This document shows, in pieces, positions 1 to 7,715 of a stretch of 50,013 nt of DNA. This DNA is from DATBGS01 sp036557885 (GTDB taxonomy: Bacteria > Chloroflexota > Ktedonobacteria > Ktedonobacterales > DATBGS01). The position numbers were made by a program, and so were the translations under genes. The notes under the pieces are model-generated. The model did no database searches. It was not told where the DNA came from and saw nothing but the letters and a program-made list of their open reading frames with translations. How positions within the stretch are numbered: the first letter of the stretch is position 1; the number at the start of each line of letters is the position of its first letter. The stretch covers positions 1-50,013 of the forward strand of contig DATBGS010000076.1 in NCBI GenBank assembly GCA_036557885.1, written 5' to 3'.

Positions 1-2
1 GG

Positions 3-260
3 TATCTGATCGAGTTATTGGATATTTTTCGAGAGGAGCAGGTTGAGGGGGCTTTTGCTTTTACGTTCGTCAGCCCAAGCTATCCGTACAGCGATGACCC
101 ACGCTATGACCTGGATATGGCGAGTTATAGCGTGGTCAAAACCTGCACAGATCACACCGGGCAAGCATACCAGGAGATGCCCTGGGAGCCAAAGGAGGCT
201 TTCGGGCGCCTGGCCCAGTATTACAAAGATGATGGGCCAGATGTTTCTCAGGCGAGATAA
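3..260 (+). CDS. C-terminal fragment of an uncharacterised protein
   Basis: The frame is open from the left edge and ends at the TAA at 258-260, so only the last 85 or so residues are present and the true start lies outside the window. The visible part has no membrane segment or signal. It is rich in aromatic residues and contains SPSYPYSDDPRYDLDMAS and MPWEPKEAF, short motifs that I associate from memory with a family of roughly 300-residue proteins in Bacillus and Ktedonobacteria that databases often label abortive infection protein, without proven function. No reaction can be assigned from this fragment. It runs towards the convergent PPOX gene. Confidence 0.55.
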   Translation, partial: YLIELLDIFREEQVEGAFAFTFVSPSYPYSDDPRYDLDMASYSVVKTCTDHTGQAYQEMPWEPKEAFGRLAQYYKDDGPDVSQAR

Positions 261-337
261 GAGTTGCTGAGGCGCACCAGAAAAGCCGACAGACGTATCT
301 GGGGCGCTTCATGTGCTCTGGTTGAAAGGGCATGATT

Positions 338-748
338 TTATTCTGCTGGCTCGATGGCGAGATAGACGCGCTCGGTTTTGGGCCTGCGCCGGATGGCGCG
401 CAGAGCGCCCATGCCAGCGTTATAGAGGCGCCAGGTCAGTCCATACTTCTTCGCCAGCGCTGTATCCGCCAGCTTTTTCCCCTCTTGCTCGCTGATGATG
501 CACGCCCTGGCCTCGCTGACCGGGCCAGTTGCTTTGCCATTCACAGTACATGGCGCGAGCCTCACCCGCGCGGTGTGGCGGATGCGTTTGACTTTGCCCG
601 CGCCGGGAAAGGTGAACACGTAGAGTTTGCCGTCTTTTTCGGCAAACCAGACAGGGGTTGTGACGGGATCGCCGCTTTTGCGAAAGGTGGTCAGGCTGAG
701 GTATTTGGCGCCCGCCAGCGCGGTAAACGGCGGTGATTGTGTGATCAT
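338..748 (-). CDS. PPOX-class F420/flavin-dependent oxidoreductase
   Basis: A small (136 aa) split-barrel protein of the pyridoxamine 5'-phosphate oxidase-like fold. Family hallmarks are the N-terminal strand KYLSLTTFRKSGDPVTTPVWF, split here by the window frame only in description, then KLYVFTFPGAGKVKRIRHT and VRLAPC followed by NGKATG. These match the TIGR03666-type group, many members of which use F420. I chose the ATG at 748 over the upstream in-frame start at 775 because AAGGAG lies 4 nt before it. The substrate is unknown. The gene follows the FrsA-like hydrolase on the same strand, with about 150 nt between them that contain a direct repeat. Confidence 0.85.
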   Translation of the reverse strand: MITQSPPFTALAGAKYLSLTTFRKSGDPVTTPVWFAEKDGKLYVFTFPGAGKVKRIRHTARVRLAPCTVNGKATGPVSEARACIISEQEGKKLADTALAKKYGLTWRLYNAGMGALRAIRRRPKTERVYLAIEPAE

Positions 749-785
749 ATGGCTCCTTGTGTGATCAGCGAACATGTGCTCAGGC

Positions 786-846
786 GAAAAGTTATATCTT
801 AATCTCTGTCTTTTTCTACGTTCGCCATGAGAAAAAGTTATATCTT
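786..846. repeat. Direct repeat pair GAAAA(A)GTTATATCTT upstream of PPOX gene
   Basis: Two nearly identical 15-16 nt copies lie at 786-800 and 831-846, 46 nt apart, in the gap between the hydrolase stop and the PPOX start. Read on the minus strand each contains TATAAC, so one copy could be a -10 element. They also share AAGTTATAT with the inverted repeat at 2189-2217 beside the PadR gene, so they could instead be half-operators of the same regulator. The sequence alone does not decide. Confidence 0.5.
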
Positions 847-896
847 GACTCAGCCTGGGAGCCAGAGCACAGGCTCGCTGCCATTTTCTGAGCCAT

Positions 897-2123
897 CTAC
901 ACCGCCTGAGCTATCTGTGCGGTCTTGCTTGCCAACGCCGCATCCAGCCAGTCAAAAGCCTCCTGGTGGAAGAGCGTTCGCGCGGCCATTTCGCAGTGCG
1001 CGCCCGCGCCGTCCGCCCTCTTGAACAACACGAATTTCTTAGGACAGGTCAGCGCGTTGTAGAGCAGAGGCGCTTTGGCGCTCAAGTCGTCGTCTTCCGC
1101 TGTGCAAACGAACGTTGGACACTGAATCATCTGCTCGCGCCCTTTGAGCGTGTAGTCACGCGCCAGGCTGAAGAATTCCAGCGGGTCGGTGATGCCATGC
1201 ACCAGGAGGATGCGGCGCAAAGACCAGCCACCTGAAGGGCGTTTCAAGATTCGGCGGAGAATCTGCCTCAGCGCTGCAACTGCCAGTCGGTTGCCAGAAA
1301 GGAATGGCCTGGCGAGGAATGGGGGAATGCGCTCCATGCTCGATGCAAAAAGATCATATGGGCCACAGTCGGCAATGCAGGCGGCCAGACGGTGCTCTCC
1401 AGTGGCGGCACGCGGAGCGAGATAGCCGCCAAAGCTCCAGCCCAGCAGCGCCAGTTTTTCTTTCTCCACTTCCGGCAGGGTCAGGGCAACATCCACCACG
1501 CTCTGCACAACCGTTTCCCAGTCCGGGCGGAAGGGGATGCCTTGATCAAGCAGCACGGAACCCTGGCCTGGCCCATCGAAAGCCAGCACGTTATAGCCCC
1601 GGCGCAGGGCGGCTACCGCGTTGGCAAAATAGAGTTCTTCCGCTGTGCCATCATAGCCGGTGGTGAGAATGAGTGTTGGGCGCTTGAGGCCATCACGTTT
1701 GGCCCGGAAGAAGTACGCTGGCAGGGTAGCATGCTCGAACGGTATCTCGATGATGTCTGGCGGAATCTCCAGCAGCGCCGCCGCGCGTCGGAATGTTTCT
1801 ACCTCCAGACGGTGCGATTCAAGCAGCCTCGCGTCTACGGGAACGCCCATCAAGAAGATGCCTGCTGTGCGGTAGTAATTGGAGGCGCGGAAGTAGGCTT
1901 CTCGCGCGCTGATGGTATCTCCCCTTGCAGCGCTGCGTTCGGCCAGTTCATGGACTCGGCGGGCGGTTGCCAGCCACTCTGCGTACCACAGGTCTACATC
2001 AACGCGCTTGATGCGCTCTGCGGTGGAGATGCACTCGCCAATGTCGGCGCCACCGTAGGGACTATGGCCGAGTGCGCGAAGCATTTGCGCGTCGAACAAT
2101 TCATCGGACAAGACCAGGCTCAT
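897..2123 (-). CDS. FrsA-like alpha/beta hydrolase
   Basis: A 408-aa alpha/beta hydrolase with a long helical N-terminal region (roughly the first 130 residues) followed by the catalytic fold. Visible motifs are LILTTGYDGTAEE near the oxyanion region, AFDGPGQG, and the nucleophile elbow LGWSFGGY with Ser as likely nucleophile. A late His probably lies in GAGAHCEMAAR. The architecture resembles FrsA/DUF1100 esterases and 2,6-dihydroxypseudooxynicotine hydrolase. The start at 2123 is chosen because GGGAGG precedes it by about 6 nt; an in-frame ATG at 2174 lacks such a site. It is divergent from a PadR regulator, which probably controls it through the inverted repeats between them. The substrate is unknown. 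Confidence 0.85.
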   Translation of the reverse strand: MSLVLSDELFDAQMLRALGHSPYGGADIGECISTAERIKRVDVDLWYAEWLATARRVHELAERSAARGDTISAREAYFRASNYYRTAGIFLMGVPVDARLLESHRLEVETFRRAAALLEIPPDIIEIPFEHATLPAYFFRAKRDGLKRPTLILTTGYDGTAEELYFANAVAALRRGYNVLAFDGPGQGSVLLDQGIPFRPDWETVVQSVVDVALTLPEVEKEKLALLGWSFGGYLAPRAATGEHRLAACIADCGPYDLFASSMERIPPFLARPFLSGNRLAVAALRQILRRILKRPSGGWSLRRILLVHGITDPLEFFSLARDYTLKGREQMIQCPTFVCTAEDDDLSAKAPLLYNALTCPKKFVLFKRADGAGAHCEMAARTLFHQEAFDWLDAALASKTAQIAQAV

Positions 2124-2188
2124 TGCTTTCCTCCCTGTTGTGTTACTGACTTCTGCATCATTAATGCCTCTCATTGAGGCGTTTTATT

Positions 2189-2217
2189 AGATCATATGAC
2201 TTGAAGTTATATGATCT
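2189..2217. promoter_or_regulatory. Inverted repeat, probable PadR operator 1
   Basis: The arms AGATCATATGACTT (2189-2202) and AAGTTATATGATCT (2204-2217) match at 13 of 14 positions around a single central base. The site lies 66 nt upstream of the hydrolase start, in the divergent promoter region shared with the PadR gene. It shares the core AGATCATAT with the second repeat at 2256-2280. Confidence 0.65.
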
Positions 2218-2255
2218 GAAAAAGAGTATAACAGAAGAAGCTGCTATTGTCAAGA

Positions 2256-2280
2256 GATATATGATGTGAGATCATATATC
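2256..2280. promoter_or_regulatory. Inverted repeat, probable PadR operator 2
   Basis: A perfect 10-bp inverted repeat, GATATATGAT / ATCATATATC, with a 5-nt spacer (GTGAG). It lies 54 nt upstream of the PadR start. Paired with the 2189-2217 site it forms a two-operator arrangement typical of an autoregulated divergent repressor. Confidence 0.65.
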
Positions 2281-2333
2281 CAAAAGAATCTTGCTGTGCT
2301 TGCGAGCACAATGTGTGCAGAAGGAGAGGCGCT

Positions 2334-2936
2334 ATGGAACAACGCGAGGCGTATACGATTACCTATGCTGTGCTGGGGATGCTGGCCCGCTGGGGTCCGA
2401 TGTCCGGTTATGATGTGAAGCGCTATTTTGATCAAGGGCTTGGCTATATCTGGAGCGCGACACACAGCCAGATTTATAAAGAACTGCGTCGCCTGGCTGA
2501 TCTTGGCTGGGCGGAGATGGAGCGCGAGGAGCAAGAATCACGACCAGACCGCAAGGTCTATCGCATGACGCCCGCAGGCCGCGAGGGGCTGGCGCGGTGG
2601 CTGGGGCAGCCAGCAGAGATGCTGCAACTGCACGATGAGTTGCTGCTCAAGGTGGTGTTTGGGACGTTTGCGCCGCCGGGCGCGCTGGCCGCGACGGTGC
2701 GCGCCAGTATCGCGGCGCATGAGCGGCGGCTGGCGCAGTTTCAGGAGGAGGCGCGTTTACATGGCGACCCAACGCAGCCGGAAACCTGGCAAGGGTATCC
2801 GCGCCCGGAAGGTGTTACTGATCCCTATATTGGCCTGACCACGCGCCTTGCTATTGCGTTTGAGGAGATGTATCTGCGCTGGCTGCGCGAGACGCTGGCG
2901 CTTATTGCTCCGAATGAGCCGCCGCACCAGCCGTGA
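2334..2936 (+). CDS. PadR-family transcriptional regulator
   Basis: About 200 aa. The N-terminal winged helix (residues ~5-85) shows the PadR pattern: YAVLGMLARWGPMSGYDVKR, then WSATHSQIYKELRRL and a basic wing with SRPDRKVYRMTPAGRE. The C-terminal half is helical, like the Vir_act_alpha_C dimerisation region. PadR proteins are dimeric repressors released by small ligands. ATG 2334 is preferred over the upstream ATG at 2313 because AAGGAG precedes it by 7 nt. The gene is divergent from the FrsA-like hydrolase, with two inverted repeats between the starts, so autoregulation and control of the hydrolase are likely. The ligand is unknown. Confidence 0.9.
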   Translation: MEQREAYTITYAVLGMLARWGPMSGYDVKRYFDQGLGYIWSATHSQIYKELRRLADLGWAEMEREEQESRPDRKVYRMTPAGREGLARWLGQPAEMLQLHDELLLKVVFGTFAPPGALAATVRASIAAHERRLAQFQEEARLHGDPTQPETWQGYPRPEGVTDPYIGLTTRLAIAFEEMYLRWLRETLALIAPNEPPHQP

Positions 2937-2960
2937 ATTGATCAGGAAGAACCAGCATGT

Positions 2961-3374
2961 TTATTCGCCCAGGGCTTTCAGGATGACGCGCTTGCTGCGC
3001 TGGCCGTCAAACTCGGCGTAAAAGATGCGCTGCCAGGTGCCCAGGTCCAGCCTGCCGCCGGTGATGGGCACAATTACTTCGTGATGTATGAGCAGCGATT
3101 TGAGGTGCGCGTCGGCGTTGTCTTCGCCGGTGTGATGGTGTTGATAGCCGGGTTTGGCGGGCGCCAACTGCTCCAGCCAGTGCATGATGTCTTCGTGCAG
3201 CCCTGGTTCGTTATCATTGACAAAGACGCCAGCGGTGATGTGCATGGCCGAAACGAGGATAAAGCCCTCTTTGATGCCGCTTTCGCGCACGGCCTGTTCC
3301 ACCTGTGGCGTGATGTGGATGAGTTCCCGCCGCTTCTGGGTATGAAAGGTGAGGTAGGTGGTGTGGGTTTTCAT
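2961..3374 (-). CDS. YjbQ/UPF0047 family protein (secondary thiamine-phosphate synthase type)
   Basis: A 137-aa protein of the trimeric UPF0047 family. It has all the conserved blocks: HITAGVFVNDNEPGLHEDI, GEDNADAHLKSLL and PITGGRLDLGTWQRIFYAEF, with the histidines that in solved members bind a metal or sulfate. E. coli YjbQ has weak thiamine-phosphate synthase activity, which is the origin of the database name; the physiological role is uncertain. AGAAGGAG precedes the ATG at a usable distance. It converges with the PadR gene. Confidence 0.9.
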   Translation of the reverse strand: MKTHTTYLTFHTQKRRELIHITPQVEQAVRESGIKEGFILVSAMHITAGVFVNDNEPGLHEDIMHWLEQLAPAKPGYQHHHTGEDNADAHLKSLLIHHEVIVPITGGRLDLGTWQRIFYAEFDGQRSKRVILKALGE

Positions 3375-3603
3375 GGTGTTTGCTCCTTCTCAAAGAAGAG
3401 TATTCAGCGCTAGAAACGCTGGTCATTGCTTGCAAAAATTGTACACACCAACTTTACCCCTTTCTCCCGCCCAACAACACCTATTCTTTACGTTTCCCGC
3501 CATCTGCCCATCACCCATCAGGTGATATAAACCCTATGTGGTGAATCAGCACATGGTCTTCTTTCAAAGTGGCTTAAGGAAGAAACTCTCTGAGTAAGGT
3601 TGG

Positions 3604-4776
3604 GTGGATATGGAATTGCAAAAAACCGTCGTTATTGGGGCTGGTCCTTATGGGCTTTCTGTAGCTGCGCATTTGAGAGCGCGGGGCGTTCCAACGCAGC
3701 TTTTTGGCAAACCGATGGAATTCTGGGAAAATATGCCCCCTGGGATGCACTTAAAATCTGTCTGGTCTGCTTCTTCGCTTTCCGACCCATCTGGCAAGTA
3801 CACGCTCCAGCATTATGTGCTGGACAGAAAAACGACCAGGGAGGAGCCTGTTCCCCTGGCCTTCTTTACTGATTATGGGCAATGGTTTCAGCAGCAAACG
3901 GTGCCAGACACTGACCCTACGTATGTGCAATCAGTGGCCCGTGATGGGAAGGCGTTCCATCTGGAACTGGCTGATGGACGCAGCCTCAAAGCGCAGCGCC
4001 TGATTGTCGCGCCGGGGATTGCTTCTTTTACCTATATCCCTGAGTTTGCGCGTGATCTGCCCGTTACCCTGGCATCGCATACGCAGTTTCATAAAGACTT
4101 TACGCGCTTCAAAGGCCAGAAAACAGCCGTGATCGGGGGGGGACAGAGCGGTCTGCAAACGGCGGCGTTTCTGCATGAAGTTGGCGCCGACGTTGAGTTA
4201 CTGGTGCGTGGCCCGGTGATCTGGATTGATCGCAGGCTCTATCGCCTGACTGGTCCCGCGAAACATCTTTTCTATCCGCCCAGCGATGTTGGCCCGCCAG
4301 GAATTAACTGGCTTACGGCGATGCCACAGTTGTATCGGCGCCTGTCAGTTGAGACGAGAGACAAGCTGACGAAACGCGCCACGCGCCCATCGGGGGCCGA
4401 ATGGCTGCGTCATCGGGTGGATAACGTGGTGCGCACTACGGCCAATACGCACATTGTCAAGGCGCTCCCCCACAATGGGGGCCTCCTGCTGCATCTGAGC
4501 GATGGAACGACGCGAGAGGTGGACCATTTATTCATGGGAACAGGCTATCGCGCCAGTATCCACACACTGGATTTCCTTGACCCGGCTTTGCGGCAGGAGG
4601 TTCAGGAATACAATGGGCATCCGCTGCTGAACCAATGGTTCGAGTCTTCGGTCCCCCGTCTGCACTTTGTGGGAGCGCTGGCCGACTATACCTTTGGGCC
4701 AATCTGCCGTTTTGTGGCAGGAGCCAGGGCGTCTGGACGCGCCATAGCATCCCACGCAGCTAGCAGGCGGGTATAA
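3604..4776 (+). CDS. FAD/NAD(P)-binding oxidoreductase, monooxygenase-like
   Basis: A 390-aa flavoprotein with two dinucleotide-binding folds: VVIGAGPYGLSVAAHL at the N-terminus (FAD) and AVIGGGQSGLQTAAFL near residue 180 (NAD(P)H). The layout and the GKY...HY segment after FAD resemble flavin-containing or ornithine/lysine N-hydroxylating monooxygenases, but the full FMO signature is not present and the substrate cannot be named. The C-terminal GTGYR motif is typical for this superfamily. The start is ambiguous: GTG at 3604 or ATG at 3610, with AAGG at 3596-3599. It converges with the MIP18-type gene. Confidence 0.8.
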   Translation: MDMELQKTVVIGAGPYGLSVAAHLRARGVPTQLFGKPMEFWENMPPGMHLKSVWSASSLSDPSGKYTLQHYVLDRKTTREEPVPLAFFTDYGQWFQQQTVPDTDPTYVQSVARDGKAFHLELADGRSLKAQRLIVAPGIASFTYIPEFARDLPVTLASHTQFHKDFTRFKGQKTAVIGGGQSGLQTAAFLHEVGADVELLVRGPVIWIDRRLYRLTGPAKHLFYPPSDVGPPGINWLTAMPQLYRRLSVETRDKLTKRATRPSGAEWLRHRVDNVVRTTANTHIVKALPHNGGLLLHLSDGTTREVDHLFMGTGYRASIHTLDFLDPALRQEVQEYNGHPLLNQWFESSVPRLHFVGALADYTFGPICRFVAGARASGRAIASHAASRRV

Positions 4777-4816
4777 GAACCAAAGTGGTGTGTGTATCCA
4801 AACATGAGCCACACAA

Positions 4817-5209
4817 TCAGGCGATGCCAAGCTCCCATTTGGCGTCTTCGCTCATGCGGTCTGGACTCCAGGGCGGGTCGAAGGTCAGTTCCACTTCGGC
4901 TTTTTTGACGCCAGGCACTTGCAGCATGCGCATCTCTACGTCGTTCATCACTTCGGGAGCCGCCGGGCAGCCCATTGCGGTGAGCGTCATGATCACTTTG
5001 ACTTCTTCTTTGCCGATGATGACCTCGTAGATCAGGCCCAGATCAACGATGTTGACAGGAATCTCCGGGTCGTAGCACTCGCGCAGGGCCTCGATGATGG
5101 CATCCTGGTCAATTGGACTGGCCCCTTCTGCCTGCGTGGTGATCTCTGTCTGGTCTGGAGCGGCGCTTTCGGCCTGGTTTGGGGTGTTCTGCTCTGGTTC
5201 TGCGGCCAT
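4817..5209 (-). CDS. MIP18/DUF59 metal-sulfur cluster assembly factor (SufT/PaaD-like)
   Basis: About 130 aa. An acidic, Gln/Ala-rich, probably disordered N-terminus of ~35 residues precedes the DUF59 domain: ECYDPEIPVNIVDLGLIYEV, TLTAMGCPAAPEV with the conserved Cys, and ELTFDPPWSPDRMSEDAK. Members help insert Fe-S clusters into target proteins. The ATG at 5209 is chosen because AGGAG lies 7 nt upstream; a TTG at 5215 is in frame but badly spaced. No suf or isc genes are adjacent, so its client is unknown. Confidence 0.9.
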   Translation of the reverse strand: MAAEPEQNTPNQAESAAPDQTEITTQAEGASPIDQDAIIEALRECYDPEIPVNIVDLGLIYEVIIGKEEVKVIMTLTAMGCPAAPEVMNDVEMRMLQVPGVKKAEVELTFDPPWSPDRMSEDAKWELGIA

Positions 5210-5348
5210 ATGCAATCTCCTATGGAAAGCGCCCCTGTGGGCGCGAGCCGATTGTTTGGGGCAATCTTGCTATGAACTGGTTTCAGCCTCTACCAAGAAC
5301 TATAGCCCATTGGTGCCTGGAAAGTCAAGCGGGCTGAGTAGGGAAGAG

Positions 5349-5412
5349 AGTTGGTGAAGAAATTCCCACAGGGGCAGGCGTGCCTGCCCCTGTGGGAATT
5401 TCTTCACCAACT
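5349..5412. terminator. Very long perfect hairpin (31-bp arms), probable terminator of the HAD gene
   Basis: The arms at 5349-5379 and 5382-5412 are perfect inverted copies separated by only 2 nt. The 3' arm reaches the stop codon of the HAD phosphatase (5412-5414 on the minus strand). Core bases include GGGGCAGGC/GCCTGCCCC, flanked by AAATTCCCAC. The arms are far longer than a standard intrinsic terminator and there is no clear U-run, so it could also be a member of a dispersed palindromic repeat family. Confidence 0.7.
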
Positions 5413-6299
5413 TAACGTGGGTGATGCCCATTTAAGGTGCTGAGGATATAGCGCTCTATCGCTACCGCCGCGCCGTCATCGGTGTTGGGGAGGGTGAGCA
5501 CATGGGCGGTGGTGCGCACTTCGTGTGGGGCCTGGCCCATCGCCACGCCCAGGCCCGCCACGCCCAGCATGGAGATGTCGTTAAAGCTATCGCCAATGGT
5601 GACGGTCTGGCTCATGGGGATGTTGAGGCGGCTGGCGATGACGCTGAGGGCGTTGCCTTTGCTGGCGGTGGGACTCATGACGGAAAGTTCCGGGCTGTGG
5701 TAGCTGCCCAGCGGATTAAAATACAACTGGCAGGGCAGGCGGCGCAGTTCTGCGGCGACCAGTTCCAGCCGGTCTTCCGGTCCGAAGGCGACTACGCGCA
5801 GCGGGTCATGCTCATCGGCGCAGAGGTCATCCAGCGAGCGGCGCTCGATCTGGGCCGAGAAAATGCGAAGATAGTTGGCTTCCCAGACGGTATCGCCAGA
5901 TTCGGGGCCGGTGCAGACGTGTTCGCCATCTGGCAGGCTATACTGGACAATGGGCTGCATGCCATAGCGTTTGATGGCATCTATAGCCGCCTGCCCAAGC
6001 AGGGCGGGCAGCGGGTCGGTGTGCCAGATGGCGCTGTCGGGGTGTTCGCAGATCAGCGCGCCATCATAGCTGACGATGGGGGCGTCCAGGCCCAGATCGG
6101 CGGCAAAGAGGGCGGCGCTAAAGTGGCGGCGCGCCGTTGCCAGTGTGACCAGGATGCCCGCTTCCAGCGCGCTGCGCACGGCGGCGCGGGTGCGCGGCGT
6201 GATCTTGCCTTTTTCGTCCAGAAGGGTGCCGTCAATGTCCATCATCAGGAGGCGATACGGTAATGGGGTGACAGTTTCAGTTTTCAACGAGGTATTCAA
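5412..6299 (-). CDS. Cof-type HAD-IIB phosphatase
   Basis: A 295-aa haloacid dehalogenase-superfamily phosphatase with a C2-type cap. Motif I MDIDGTLLDEKG carries the nucleophile Asp. ATARRHF corresponds to motif II, SPTASKGNAL carries the motif III Lys, and VTIGDSFNDISML is motif IV. Such enzymes dephosphorylate sugar phosphates or cofactors (e.g. FMN, PLP); the substrate here is not predictable. It is divergent from threonine synthase and ends in a very long hairpin. Confidence 0.92.
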   Translation of the reverse strand: MNTSLKTETVTPLPYRLLMMDIDGTLLDEKGKITPRTRAAVRSALEAGILVTLATARRHFSAALFAADLGLDAPIVSYDGALICEHPDSAIWHTDPLPALLGQAAIDAIKRYGMQPIVQYSLPDGEHVCTGPESGDTVWEANYLRIFSAQIERRSLDDLCADEHDPLRVVAFGPEDRLELVAAELRRLPCQLYFNPLGSYHSPELSVMSPTASKGNALSVIASRLNIPMSQTVTIGDSFNDISMLGVAGLGVAMGQAPHEVRTTAHVLTLPNTDDGAAVAIERYILSTLNGHHPR

Positions 6300-6400
6300 T
6301 GTTCGAAACTTTCCTAAGCATGGCTTTCTACAGGCTATTGTACGCTACGCATGGGGTGCCGTCCAGGGGCTTCCTTCGACTCCGAGTGCCCCGTATCGTT

Positions 6401-6406
6401 TATAAT
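6401..6406 (+). promoter_or_regulatory. Consensus -10 element upstream of threonine synthase
   Basis: A perfect TATAAT lies 42 nt before the threonine synthase ATG. The only -35-like sequence seen (TTCGAC, 6375-6380) is weak and its 20-nt spacing is long, so only the -10 is called. Confidence 0.5.
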
Positions 6407-6447
6407 ACTGAACCCAATAAAATTTATGCGCAAGAGGACAAGCAGCA

Positions 6448-7665
6448 ATGACGGTATATAGCTATTTGACGCATCTGGAGTGCAGCCGCTGTGGGCACGA
6501 GTATGAGTCTGAACATTTGCAGACGGTGAGCGCCTGCTGTGGCAAGCCGCTGCTGGCACGTTATGATCTGGCGCGGGCGCGGCGCGAGTGGCGGCGCTCG
6601 TCGCTGGCCGGGCGCGAGGCTTCGATGTGGCGCTATCACGAGATGTTACCGGCACAGTCCGAGGCCGAGGTCGTCAGCCTGGGCGAGGGTATGACGCCTT
6701 TGCTGGCCTGCCCTCGGCTGGGGGGAGCGCTGGGATTTGCCGGGGCGCGGGTGCTGGTGAAGGATGAGGGCCAGAACCCGACGGGCAGCTTTAAGGCGCG
6801 GGGGATGAGCGCGGCGGTGAGCCGGGCGCGTGCGCTGGGTGCGCGTGCGCTGGCGGCGCCCAGTGCGGGCAACGCGGCGGCAGCGCTGGCGGCATACGCG
6901 GCGCGGGCTGGGCTGCCCGCGTTTCTCTTTATGCCCGAAGATGCCCAGGAAAGCGCTAAAGTGCAGGTGGCCGCCCTCGGCGCCCAGTTATATCTGATCA
7001 AGGGGCTGATTAACGACGCGGGCGCGCTGGTGGCGGCGCTCAAAGAGGAGCGTAGCTGGTTTGATGTGGCTACGCTCAAGGAGCCGTATCGCGCCGAGGG
7101 CAAGAAGACGATGGGCTATGAGCTGGCGGAGCAGCTTGGCTGGCGTCTGCCCGACGCGATCCTCTATCCCGCCGGAGGTGGCACCGGCATGGTGGGCATG
7201 TGGAAGGCGTTTGAGGAACTGGAGGCGCTGGGCTGGATTGATGGCAGGCGCCCCAGGATGATGATCGTGCAGGCGGAGGGCTGCGCGCCGCTGGTGCGCG
7301 CCTTTCACCAGGGAGACGAGTACGCCGCACCCTGGCAGGACGCGGAGACGCTGGCGGGCGGGCTGCGCGTGCCTGCCGCGATTGGCGATTTTCTGATTTT
7401 GCGGGCGGTGCGCGAGAGCGGCGGTACGGCGCTGGCGGTGAGCGATGCCGAGATGCTGGAGGCGGCGCGGCTGTTGGCCTCTACTGAGGGCATTTTTACC
7501 GGGCCAGAAGGCGCGGCGCCTCTTGCGGCGTATCGCAAGCTGCTGGCCGATGGGACGCTGCAACCAGAGGAGGAGGTTGTGTTGTTTAACACGGGCAGCG
7601 GGCTGCTTAACCTGGAGCAGTTTCCGGTGCAGGCGCCGGTGCTGCGCCCTGGGGAGCGGCCATAA
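6448..7665 (+). CDS. thrC: Threonine synthase (PLP-dependent)
   Basis: A 405-aa fold type II PLP enzyme that converts O-phosphohomoserine to threonine. An N-terminal zinc-ribbon-like segment (CSRCG near residue 12 and ACCGKPL near 31) is common in this class. The PLP Lys is in NPTGSFKARGM, the phosphate-binding loop is in PSAGNAAAALAAYAARAG, and AGGGTGMVGMWKA is the second Gly-rich loop. The length is normal. It is monocistronic by position: divergent from the HAD gene and convergent with aroC. A perfect TATAAT lies 42 nt upstream. Confidence 0.93.
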   Translation: MTVYSYLTHLECSRCGHEYESEHLQTVSACCGKPLLARYDLARARREWRRSSLAGREASMWRYHEMLPAQSEAEVVSLGEGMTPLLACPRLGGALGFAGARVLVKDEGQNPTGSFKARGMSAAVSRARALGARALAAPSAGNAAAALAAYAARAGLPAFLFMPEDAQESAKVQVAALGAQLYLIKGLINDAGALVAALKEERSWFDVATLKEPYRAEGKKTMGYELAEQLGWRLPDAILYPAGGGTGMVGMWKAFEELEALGWIDGRRPRMMIVQAEGCAPLVRAFHQGDEYAAPWQDAETLAGGLRVPAAIGDFLILRAVRESGGTALAVSDAEMLEAARLLASTEGIFTGPEGAAPLAAYRKLLADGTLQPEEEVVLFNTGSGLLNLEQFPVQAPVLRPGERP

Positions 7666-7669
7666 GCGC

Positions 7670-7690
7670 GTGGCAGGCGGAGCGTGCCAC
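7670..7690. terminator. Hairpin between convergent thrC and aroC
   Basis: GTGGCA (7670-7675) and TGCCAC (7685-7690) form a 6-bp stem with a 9-nt loop in the 50-nt gap between two convergent stops. There is no T-run on either strand, so a terminator role rests on position only. Confidence 0.35.
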
Positions 7691-7715
7691 CACGCTTCGC
7701 CTGGTGCGCAGACGG

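Noticed and set aside
1392..2177. 261-aa open frame on the plus strand
   Set aside because: Antisense shadow of the FrsA-like hydrolase; no recognisable domain and no ribosome site.
2166..2188. GCCTC-TCATT-GAGGC followed by GTTTTATT, terminator-like on the plus strand
   Set aside because: No plus-strand gene ends upstream; the stem is only 5 bp and it lies in a divergent promoter region.
3375..3603. Possible small gene or RNA in the 229-nt gap
   Set aside because: No ORF with a ribosome site, no strong hairpin and no RNA motif; treated as ordinary promoter space.
5502..6263. 253-aa open frame on the plus strand
   Set aside because: Antisense to the HAD phosphatase, whose four motifs are intact.
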